Positions 57,253 through 64,000 of a stretch of DNA of 64,000 nt are shown piece by piece. The stretch spans positions 86,419-150,418 of the forward strand of contig CAVBWZ010000007.1 of assembly GCA_963599445.1 (NCBI GenBank). Direction: 5' to 3'. The position numbers were made by a program, and so were the translations under genes. The notes under the pieces were generated by a model, which did not search any database, was not told the origin of the DNA, and was given only the letters and a program-made list of their open reading frames with translations. Origin of the DNA: UBA9732 sp963599445. Its GTDB lineage: Bacteria; Spirochaetota; Spirochaetia; Sphaerochaetales; Sphaerochaetaceae. Position 1 is the stretch's first letter; the number at the start of each line of letters is the position of its first letter.

Positions 57253-58290
57253 TTACTTCTTTCTATTCTTCTCCCCAAACGCAAGGTTTCCCATCACAGC
57301 CACAAGACTCTGTTGGAAGACGATTCCAAAGATGACAGGAAGCGAAGCGGCAGGTGGCATGAAGGATATTGCAAGGACCAATGCTGCGCTTATGTTTCGC
57401 ATGGAAACGGCAAACGTGACGGACACTACGATGTCTCGATCGAGCTTCGTGAGCTTTGCACATAACAGGCCAATGGTGAACCCACACACAACCATGAGGG
57501 CGTTTGCAATGCCAATGGATACATATTGAAACGATGCATTTGCAATGATGGACTCTGACACCTGAGATGTGTTTATCATTATGACGAGCACCATCAACAG
57601 CTTTGAAAGAGGATTCGTCGCGGGAGTCCAGACCTTCTTTATGGAATCGGCCTTGAAATGGTTGAAGACAAGTGCGAGCAATGAAGGAATAAGAACCATG
57701 AAGCACAGAGACTTCATCATCCCCACGCTATCTACGGCAACGGATGCGCCAGTGTACAGCTTCAATATCAAAGGTGTCATGAAAGGAGACAGGAAGGAAT
57801 CAAAAACCAGCATGGCTATTGAAATGGCCATGTTTCCGCTGTAGATTCCAGCCCATATGGTACAGACCACCGCAGAAGGAGTCGCCCTGAGCAGCACATA
57901 GCCACACAAAAGCTCCTTGTTGCCTGGGAAAAACACACTTGCGATTATGAATGCCACGAAAGGCATGAGCACATAGCCACCAAGTGCGAAGGCAATGAAG
58001 AACACCGGCTTTTTGAAGGAGGAGAACATCTCCTTGGCGCTTATCTTCATTGCGCCAAGGAATGTCATGACCCCAAAAAGCCAGTTTACGGCAGGTTTCA
58101 TCCAAGAGACCTTGGAACCTAGCAGAAGCCCCAGAAAAACCCCAAAGGGAGTCAAAAGGGGCATTATCCTGTTCAAAACCCTGTTGAGAGAATTGGAAAA
58201 ACCAAGAAAGCGCTCCAGCCTTCCCTTGTTCGAAGGAACGACGGAAACCTCAGAATCCTTCTTCCCTTTGCAATCACCAGATGAAACCAA
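57253..58290 (-). CDS. Bile acid:sodium symporter-family (BASS) transporter
   Basis: 345 residues; start TTG 58290 preceded by GAGGGG, no better ATG. About ten predicted spans, e.g. VFFIAFALGGYVLMPFVAFI, GNMAISIAMLVFDSFLSPF, RNISAALVLAISFMPPAASL. BASS members import organic anions (bile acids, pantoate, keto acids). Downstream of the M24 gene, same strand, possibly part of the tct cluster. Confidence 0.9.
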   Translation of the reverse strand: MVSSGDCKGKKDSEVSVVPSNKGRLERFLGFSNSLNRVLNRIMPLLTPFGVFLGLLLGSKVSWMKPAVNWLFGVMTFLGAMKISAKEMFSSFKKPVFFIAFALGGYVLMPFVAFIIASVFFPGNKELLCGYVLLRATPSAVVCTIWAGIYSGNMAISIAMLVFDSFLSPFMTPLILKLYTGASVAVDSVGMMKSLCFMVLIPSLLALVFNHFKADSIKKVWTPATNPLSKLLMVLVIMINTSQVSESIIANASFQYVSIGIANALMVVCGFTIGLLCAKLTKLDRDIVVSVTFAVSMRNISAALVLAISFMPPAASLPVIFGIVFQQSLVAVMGNLAFGEKNRKK

Positions 58291-58377
58291 AGCCGAACCC
58301 CTCTTCTACTTAGTCAAGGCATGATTGTACTATCAAACCACCAAAACTGCAAACCTTGTCCCTCAAGGTATCTAAGG

Positions 58378-59475
58378 TTATCTGACGAGGATTCCAGGAC
58401 GAACGAACGTCTTTCCATCGACGACGATTTCAACCTTCGGAAAAAGGACAGGATGAGTCACAGGAATCACACCATCCTTGGTGCAAATGACAGTGTCCTC
58501 GCTCTTCGTACCGGTTATGGAAGGATTCCAGCAAAAGGCATGATGCTCTGAAATGACACCAGGAGTCGAAAAATCCACCCTATAGTCACGTCCTGCGTAC
58601 CCAATCGGCCCTCCCTGATGGTGCTTGTCGAACTCAGCGGCATAGCCAAGCTTCTCGTATGCGGCTTTGCCCGCTTCAAGGGCGGAGACATAGGAGACTC
58701 CCGGTTTGCATGCAGCCATGTAGGTGCAGTCTATTATCTGGTTGGCCTCCAGCTGAGAGAGGATCTCAGCGGAAGGCTCAACGAAATAGACATAGCGCGT
58801 CATGCAGACAACTAGACCGTTGCGTCTGAAGTTTCCACCAATCTGAACCTTCTCCTTCACCCTCTTGGAAGTTGGAAGAGGATGCCTGTACAGGGAAATC
58901 CTTTCGTCTGCTGCGACCATGCAGGAAAGAAGTTCAAGACCAAGAGCCTCCATCTTCTCCATGATGCGGCCGGCAATCTCGTACTCGCTGTCACCAACGG
59001 AGATCTCCATGCCGGCTTCTTCCAAAGCCTTTGAAGCGTCATTGCCAATGGCGATATAGCGCTCGATCTCCTCTTCAGTCAAATCAAAACGCAGAGCCTT
59101 TATATCACCTGCCAAATCTCCTGTGTCATAACCGACACGGCCGGAAGGCACAAGCTCTCCAATCGTCCTATCCTGGAATCCGTTGTCATGCCAAACTCCA
59201 TAACGGACATCGAACCCAAGCTCTTCAAGGTGCTCCTCTGCAATCATCCTTGGAGCCTCTATGTTGTTGGTAACGGCAAAAAGCCCATCCAAAGTCACAA
59301 GAAGTCCACAGTTGCCGACCTCTCCCATTCCAACATAGTTGCGACCGCCGCATGTAAGCCATGCAAAGTTGTCCTGCCTCTTTATGAAAGCGGCATCAAG
59401 CCCCTTTTGGGAGAGAAGCGCCCTTACTCTGGAAATCTTCGTATTGAATTCTTTCAAATCTTTCATTTCTCTCAT
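58378..59475 (-). CDS. M24-family (creatinase/aminopeptidase P-like) protein lacking metal ligands
   Basis: 365 residues. N-terminal creatinase-like domain (SRVRALLSQKGLDAAFIK, FAWLTCGGRNYVGMGE) and C-terminal pita-bread domain (DKHHQGGPIGYAGRDY, GTKSEDTVICTKDGVIPVTH). The two Asp ligands expected in the DxGx...D segment are replaced (GNFRRNGLVVCMTRYVYF) and the usual EPG Glu is absent, so it is unlikely to be a metallopeptidase; like creatinase it may act without metal. Close to tctA. Confidence 0.88.
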   Translation of the reverse strand: MREMKDLKEFNTKISRVRALLSQKGLDAAFIKRQDNFAWLTCGGRNYVGMGEVGNCGLLVTLDGLFAVTNNIEAPRMIAEEHLEELGFDVRYGVWHDNGFQDRTIGELVPSGRVGYDTGDLAGDIKALRFDLTEEEIERYIAIGNDASKALEEAGMEISVGDSEYEIAGRIMEKMEALGLELLSCMVAADERISLYRHPLPTSKRVKEKVQIGGNFRRNGLVVCMTRYVYFVEPSAEILSQLEANQIIDCTYMAACKPGVSYVSALEAGKAAYEKLGYAAEFDKHHQGGPIGYAGRDYRVDFSTPGVISEHHAFCWNPSITGTKSEDTVICTKDGVIPVTHPVLFPKVEIVVDGKTFVRPGILVR

Positions 59476-59487
59476 TTCTCTACCTTT

Positions 59488-59520
59488 GGGGAACTTTCAA
59501 GACCCGCTTCACGAGTCCTG
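59488..59520 (-). repeat. Divergent copy of the GAACTTTCAA element upstream of the M24 gene
   Basis: GGGGAACTTTCAAGACCC then GCTTCACGAGTCCTGA, similar to the pspF-stop element (46680-46721) and to the right end of 51131-51297. 13-45 bp upstream of the M24 start codon. Confidence 0.5.
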
Positions 59521-59612
59521 ACGTCGTCTTTCCTGTGCAAATCGCATTCCTCATCGGAAATCCAACATCAATCCTCACAAAGCCTAGTCTCTCAAGTTCC
59601 CCTTTCAATCCC

Positions 59613-61130
59613 TCATCCCTGCACGCAAGCTCCCTTCTGGGACTTTCTTGATTCCATTATAGCCTTCACGTTTGCATACAATGCATACAGGAGAGATCCA
59701 ATGGAAAGGATCATGAATACGCAGCTGATCGGGCTTGTGAAGAACACTCCCCAGTTGTTGCCGGAGAGAATCAAAGCCCTGTCAAGGTTCTCCTCAGCCA
59801 TGGAGCCAAGGATAAGACCAAGCACCAACGGCGCTCCTGGGTACCCGAACTTCTTGAACACAAGACCAACCAGACCGAACACTATTGCAAGAAGGATGTC
59901 GAACACATTGTTTGCATTGGAGAACGCACCAATCATGCACAGGATTGCAACGATAGGCATGAGAAGGGTCCTTGAAATCTTGAGGATCATTGGAGACACC
60001 TTTGCACAGCCAATACCGGCGGCAAGCATGAGGAACTGTATTACGAACATACCTGCAAAGATTGCATAGACGATTGCAGGGCTCTCGTTGAAGAGCTGAG
60101 GACCCGGCTTCACACCAATGAGGATGAGAGCTCCCAACATGACGGACGTAACGACGTCTCCAGGAACGCCAAGGCACAGCATTGGAATGAGGGCACCGCC
60201 TGTCGTTCCATTGTTGGAAGCCTCAGGAGCTGCGACACCTTCAAGCGCACCGTTTCCAAACTGATCCTTGTTCTTGGACATACGCTTTGCAACCTGATAT
60301 GCAATGAAGCAGGAGATGGACCCACCCGTTCCAGGAATGATTCCAATGAACACGCCAATGACGGCACCAACGATTGCTGACAATGCAAAGCCCTTGAAAT
60401 CCACCCAAGTCGGAAGCACACGGCCAATCTTCTGGGCTGCAAGCTTGTTGTCTGACTCACCTTTCGTTGCAGACTGCATGAAGAACTCGCTCAGAGCGAA
60501 CACTCCGATGAGAACTGAAAGCAAAGGAATTCCCCTCATGAGCTTGTATGAACCAAACGTGAAGCGGTCAATGCCCATGAGCTTGTCCACACCAATGGTG
60601 GATATGAGAAGGCCAAGCATACCGGAGATGATACCCTTGATGGGATCCTTGCCGGTGCTTGCCATGATGGTAAGGCCAAAGAACGACAGTGCAAAATAGT
60701 CCGCAGGCTTGAAGTTGAGTGCAATCTTCGCAAGCTGAGGGGCTATGAGGATGAGACATATCGTCGAGACAAGTCCTCCAATGAAAGAGGAGACCGCAGA
60801 TACACCCAAAGCCTTTCCAGCCTTGCCCTGCTGACACAAAGGATAGCCATCCAAAGCCGTTGCGGACGCAGACGGGGTACCAGGAGTGTTCAAAAGCACA
60901 GCCGATATCGAACCACCGTACATGGAACCGCAGAAAAGGCCACACAGCATGATAAGGGCCTGCGAAGCCTCAAGCCTATACACCAACGGCAGTAGAAGGA
61001 TGATGCCGGTGGAACCCGAAAGGCCTGGAAGTGCGCCAATGACGACGCCGACCAAAGTGCCGAAACAAGCCAAAAGGAAAGTAAAAGGTTGGAAAACGTT
61101 TGCGAAACCCTGCATAAGATAACTGAACAT
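59613..61130 (-). CDS. tctA: Tripartite tricarboxylate transporter large permease TctA
   Basis: 505 residues, normal length. Hallmarks: VVIGALPGLSGSTGIILLLP, MLCGLFCGSMYGGSISAVLL, and GIIPGTGGSISCFIAYQVAK, with many membrane spans. Works with TctB and TctC in carboxylate uptake. GAGGAGG before ATG 61130. Confidence 0.95.
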   Translation of the reverse strand: MFSYLMQGFANVFQPFTFLLACFGTLVGVVIGALPGLSGSTGIILLLPLVYRLEASQALIMLCGLFCGSMYGGSISAVLLNTPGTPSASATALDGYPLCQQGKAGKALGVSAVSSFIGGLVSTICLILIAPQLAKIALNFKPADYFALSFFGLTIMASTGKDPIKGIISGMLGLLISTIGVDKLMGIDRFTFGSYKLMRGIPLLSVLIGVFALSEFFMQSATKGESDNKLAAQKIGRVLPTWVDFKGFALSAIVGAVIGVFIGIIPGTGGSISCFIAYQVAKRMSKNKDQFGNGALEGVAAPEASNNGTTGGALIPMLCLGVPGDVVTSVMLGALILIGVKPGPQLFNESPAIVYAIFAGMFVIQFLMLAAGIGCAKVSPMILKISRTLLMPIVAILCMIGAFSNANNVFDILLAIVFGLVGLVFKKFGYPGAPLVLGLILGSMAEENLDRALILSGNNWGVFFTSPISCVFMILSIGSLLYALYANVKAIMESRKSQKGACVQG

Positions 61131-61140
61131 ACCAACCTCC

Positions 61141-61638
61141 TCAACCCAGAATGCCCGCAGGCAGCATCACCAGGAAGACCTTGGTGAAAAGGAAATACAC
61201 AGCGGTGGTGAACACGACGCTGAAGATAGCAGCCTTGACCTTGTTCTTGTAGCCAAACAGACAAATGGCGAAGAAAAGATAAAGAGGTGCAAGGATTGGA
61301 AACCCGACGATCTTGAGAAGCTTGTAGAACAGGTAGGTTGCAAGGACCATGATGCCAATTCTTCCAAGACCCTTCCAATCCACATTGGGTCCGTCTATCA
61401 CAGGAATGCCCTTCACCATGAGAACGCACTTTACGACCTGCACGACACCCAAGAACAAAAGAAGCACGCTTATGAACGTAGGGTATGCGCCAGGCCCAAT
61501 CCCCTTCGCCTTCGTGGGCAGCTTCTGCGACTCAAAAAGGAACACCACCGCAATCGCAATCACGACGATGGCGATTATGAAATCGGCGGCGACCTTGGTA
61601 TTCTTCACGAAAAGGCCCTTCTTGTCCTTCTCTTCCAT
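61141..61638 (-). CDS. tctB: Tripartite tricarboxylate transporter small permease TctB
   Basis: 165 residues from ATG 61638 (AGGAGAG upstream; a TTG two codons earlier is less likely). Four predicted spans (DFIIAIVVIAIAVVFLF, FISVLLLFLGVVQVVK, LGRIGIMVLATYLFYKLL, IFSVVFTTAVYFLFTKVFLV). Standard TctB layout between tctC and tctA. Confidence 0.92.
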   Translation of the reverse strand: MEEKDKKGLFVKNTKVAADFIIAIVVIAIAVVFLFESQKLPTKAKGIGPGAYPTFISVLLLFLGVVQVVKCVLMVKGIPVIDGPNVDWKGLGRIGIMVLATYLFYKLLKIVGFPILAPLYLFFAICLFGYKNKVKAAIFSVVFTTAVYFLFTKVFLVMLPAGILG

Positions 61639-61660
61639 ACTCAAACTCTCCTATTCGAAA

Positions 61661-61677
61661 AGACCGATGTCCTTGAG
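61661..61677 (-). repeat. 17-nt dispersed element, copy upstream of tctB
   Basis: AAGACCGATGTCCTTGA (plus strand), identical to copies at 27.5 and 46.5 kb; 23-39 bases before the tctB ATG. A ten-codon frame (MELKDIGLFE) reads through it. Confidence 0.6.
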
Positions 61678-61797
61678 CTCCATCACAACGAAAAACCCAA
61701 AGACGATATCCTATTACAAATAGACCGACTGCAAAGATTCAATATTCTCCTTGCAATCGGCCATCGTTTTCAAAATATTCTAACTAGAATGCTCCAA

Positions 61798-62763
61798 TCA
61801 GAAACCCTTGGCCTCTACGAGGTTCTTGTACATGACATCCTGCTCGTGGAGGAACTTGTCCGTCTCAGCTGGATCCTTGTAGACGACCTCTACGCACTGG
61901 CTCTGCATCTGCTCGATGAACTGAGGATCCTCGATGCACTGCTTGATGATGGAAGCGAGCTTTTCAACAATCTCTGTCGGTGTGTTTGGAGGACATACGA
62001 CGACTCTCCACTGTGGGAGGACGATGTCAATTCCGCACTCGATTCCAGTTGGAACCTCTGGGAATGCACTGTAGCGCTCCTCTGCAAATACAGCGAGGAT
62101 TCTGAGCTGTCCGTTCTCAACGTTGGTGATGCCTTCTGGAGCATTGGCCATGACGCAATCGACTGTGTTGGAAAGAAGACCTGTGATGGCCGGACCGCCG
62201 CCTGAGAATGGAACGTGTGTGAACTCAAGACCTGCAGCATCCTCGAAAAGAAGGGCTGCCATGTGGTTTCCACCCTGTGCACCTGCGTTGCCCATCGTGA
62301 CCTCACCCGGATGAGCCTTTGCATACTCGACGAACTCCTGAAGGGTCTGGAATGGGGAGTCTGCATTCACAACAAGATAGTTGTAGGAAGCTACGATCTG
62401 ACAGACAGGTGTGAAGGTATCGGCACCGGTTACAGGAACATCTGAAAGATGCGTCTTCGTAAGGGAAGCGTTGTTCCAGTGCATGATGGAGTAACCGTCA
62501 TTGGAAGCATCCAGGAACTCGATTGCACCGGTGATTCCAGCAGCACCTGGAACGTTCTTGATTATCATTGCCTGATTGTTGGCATACTTTGGGAACACAG
62601 CGGCAAGAGCTCTGAAGACAACGTCTCCACCACCGCCTGCGGACCAACCGACTGTAGCTTCTACAGTCTTTGTAGGAAATTCTGCAGCTTCTGCGGCTGC
62701 CTGTGCAAAAATACCTGCAACTGCAACGAGTGCAATGAGCAGAACCATCAAAGTTTTCTTCAT
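61798..62763 (-). CDS. tctC: Tripartite tricarboxylate transporter binding protein TctC
   Basis: 321 residues from ATG 62763 (AAGGAGA upstream). Signal peptide ending GIFAQAAAEAAEF, then TctC/Bug-type domain: VEATVGWSAGGGGDVVFRAL, KNVPGAAGITGAIEF, VTMGNAGAQGGNHMAALLFE. Captures a carboxylate in the periplasm for TctAB; substrate unknown. Start of a transport run beginning with the Gfo/Idh dehydrogenase. Confidence 0.95.
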   Translation of the reverse strand: MKKTLMVLLIALVAVAGIFAQAAAEAAEFPTKTVEATVGWSAGGGGDVVFRALAAVFPKYANNQAMIIKNVPGAAGITGAIEFLDASNDGYSIMHWNNASLTKTHLSDVPVTGADTFTPVCQIVASYNYLVVNADSPFQTLQEFVEYAKAHPGEVTMGNAGAQGGNHMAALLFEDAAGLEFTHVPFSGGGPAITGLLSNTVDCVMANAPEGITNVENGQLRILAVFAEERYSAFPEVPTGIECGIDIVLPQWRVVVCPPNTPTEIVEKLASIIKQCIEDPQFIEQMQSQCVEVVYKDPAETDKFLHEQDVMYKNLVEAKGF

Positions 62764-62808
62764 ATAAGTCTCCTTCTTCGAAAATGCTTGCAACGAACCT
62801 CCAAGCCC

Positions 62809-63855
62809 TTACAGAGCTACGGAGGATCCCTTCTTCACACTTTCATAGATTCCATTGATTATCTTCACGGCCTTGGCCGCTTCTTCACCTGTAACGAAAG
62901 GCTTGCCACCGCTACGCACAGCGTCTGCAAAGTCCTCGAACTGCAGCATATGACCAACATAGTTGATGGCCCCTGGATCTGATGCTCCACCCATTGTGCT
63001 GTTGGCATTCGCAAAGCGCTTTCTTATCTCTTCGTCCTCTGGAGTCTCGTCCTTGAAGCTCCATGCCACGAGGGACTCGTCCTCAAGGATTGCAGAACCC
63101 TCCGTTCCACACACCTCAAGCCTCTTTATGAAACCAGGGTATATACTGGTGGAACCCTCTATGACACCAAGAGCGCCGTTCTTGAACCTGAGGATTGCAA
63201 CGCCGTTGTCCTCAACCTCAATGCGCTCGTGTGCAATGGTCTCCGTGTAGCCGTTGATGCACTCGACATCCCCTCCGAACCACGAAAGCAGGTCTATTGC
63301 GTGGATGGACTGGTTCATGAGCGCTCCACCGCCGTCTATCTCCCAAGTGCCTCTCCAAGCGCCGGAATCATAGTATTCCTGCGAGCGGAACCATTTGACG
63401 GAAGCCTCCACCATGGTGAGCTTACCAAAACGCCCCTCGTCCAACGCCTTCTTCACAAGCCTTGGAGCCTCGTAGAAACGCGACTGGAACACACCGCCAA
63501 CCAGCCTTCCCTGTCTCTTTCCTTCCTCGATTATGTCATTGCAACGCTCGACGGTGATCTCAAGAGGCTTCTCCACGATGACATGCTTCTTGGCCTTGAG
63601 GGCTGCAATTGCAAGGTCATGGTGCAAGCCCGATGGTGTCGCAATCACGACCACCTGGATATTCTCGTCTTTCAGGAAATCATCAAGCTTGTCATAGGCC
63701 TTTCCTCCGTTTTCCCTGCAAAAGGCCTCGACCCTTTCCTTGTTCATGTCATATGCACCGGCGAAATAGCACTTGCTGCTCTTTGAAAGCGCATATGCAT
63801 GAGTTTTGGCTATTGCGCCAACGCCTATCGATCCAAAAACTATTTTGTCAATCAT
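62809..63855 (-). CDS. Gfo/Idh/MocA-family NAD(P)-dependent oxidoreductase
   Basis: 348 residues. Rossmann start VFGSIGVGAIAKTHAYAL, then VVVIATPSGLHHDLAIAALK and KHVIVEKPLEITVERCND (catalytic EKP), with a C-terminal alpha/beta domain (GGALMNQSIHAIDLLSWFGG). Oxidises or reduces sugar and inositol derivatives. First gene before tctCBA, so a sugar acid is a reasonable guess for the transported substrate. The upstream direct repeats and promoter are at 63841-63919. Confidence 0.92.
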   Translation of the reverse strand: MIDKIVFGSIGVGAIAKTHAYALSKSSKCYFAGAYDMNKERVEAFCRENGGKAYDKLDDFLKDENIQVVVIATPSGLHHDLAIAALKAKKHVIVEKPLEITVERCNDIIEEGKRQGRLVGGVFQSRFYEAPRLVKKALDEGRFGKLTMVEASVKWFRSQEYYDSGAWRGTWEIDGGGALMNQSIHAIDLLSWFGGDVECINGYTETIAHERIEVEDNGVAILRFKNGALGVIEGSTSIYPGFIKRLEVCGTEGSAILEDESLVAWSFKDETPEDEEIRKRFANANSTMGGASDPGAINYVGHMLQFEDFADAVRSGGKPFVTGEEAAKAVKIINGIYESVKKGSSVAL

Positions 63856-63919
63856 GTTTACAAATCCTTTTTCTGACAGTGTAACAGGCTTTGGCTATTT
63901 GTCAATCAAATTTACAAAA
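63841..63919 (-). promoter_or_regulatory. Promoter and duplicated operator-like repeat of the Gfo/tct operon
   Basis: Minus strand TTGACA (63905-63900), 16-bp spacer, TACACT (63883-63878). A near-perfect direct repeat TTTGTAAAT/C-N2-GATTGACAAA flanks it: copies at 63841-63865 (including the start codon) and 63895-63919 (overlapping the -35). Each is itself a TTTGT...ACAAA dyad. Likely bound by a repressor sensing the substrate. Confidence 0.6.
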
Positions 63920-64000
63920 AACTTTTGGCATCCCTTTTCAGCCAAAAACCCCACTTCTGCACAGTGTTGGTGGCAATCCTCAAATGAAGTCATGAATTGG

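Noticed and set aside
61655..61690. Leader peptide MELKDIGLFE upstream of tctB
   Set aside because: Ten codons without a convincing ribosome-binding site; the conserved 17-nt DNA sequence explains the similarity as well.

Overview
This 64 kb window looks like a chromosomal segment from a member of the Spirochaetota, most likely a host- or sediment-associated relative of Sphaerochaeta/Treponema. That is an inference from the secreted-protein leaders (Lys-Lys starts ending in FAQG or FAQA), flexible lipobox use, the mix of tripartite tricarboxylate and oligopeptide transporters, and coding density; no rRNA is present to settle it. One tRNA (Ala, anticodon CGC) was found.

Region 1, 1-9.6 kb, is an A+T-richer accessory island. 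It holds a DUF1828/DUF1829 gene cut by the window edge, a DUF6978-like gene and a DUF4314-like gene, then an ImmA-type protease/XRE-repressor pair, a cytosine-5 DNA methyltransferase, and a four-gene operon reading the other way: DpnII/MboI-like nuclease, ParB-like protein, SNF2-type helicase and DUF3883 PD-(D/E)xK protein. A shared operator, TACGC-N6-GCGTA, lies at the XRE promoter and (twice) upstream of the nuclease operon, so the repressor probably controls the nuclease arm. This is the best candidate for an undescribed system in the window.

Region 2, 9.6-19.1 kb, is core metabolism: rlmD, a nucleoside-salvage operon (deoD-psuK-psuG), an aldehyde dehydrogenase, and a divergent operon of an Old Yellow Enzyme-type flavoprotein with both subunits of aconitase X. 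Region 3, 19.1-35.2 kb, has a RelBE module, acetyltransferase, tRNA-Ala, an amino-acid ABC transporter whose ATPase carries an extra ATPase-like domain, a cytidylate-kinase-like gene, a PHP phosphatase, an ApbE-like membrane protein and an oppABCDF operon with unusually large insertions in OppB and OppD. Region 4, 35.2-44.0 kb, has galE, a cysteine hydrolase, an esterase-like gene, a beta-propeller glycosidase, lspA, a Nif3-like gene, a Lon-family protease and a Fic protein. Region 5, 44.2-47.6 kb, is a phage-shock (Psp) locus: pspC, pspA, divergent pspF and a second pspA, with two clear sigma-54 promoters. Region 6, 47.6-57.2 kb, has two RNA methyltransferases, nitroreductase, MATE exporter, a methyltransferase, membrane and lipoprotein genes, GNAT, NUDIX and a DinJ/YoeB-type module. 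Region 7, 57.2-64 kb, carries a BASS transporter, a ligand-poor M24 protein, tctCBA and a Gfo/Idh/MocA dehydrogenase.

The least expected signal is in the gaps between genes. Five intergenic stretches hold degenerate tandem arrays with a strict 9- or 10-bp period, and two of them are homologous. Other shared intergenic elements are: a four-box CATAAA/TTTATG array with nearly identical spacing upstream of two unrelated genes; a 17-nt sequence repeated near start codons; a 167-bp segment bounded by perfect 17-bp inverted repeats with partial copies elsewhere; and tandem 12-mers found both in the Fic leader and in the Fic coding region.
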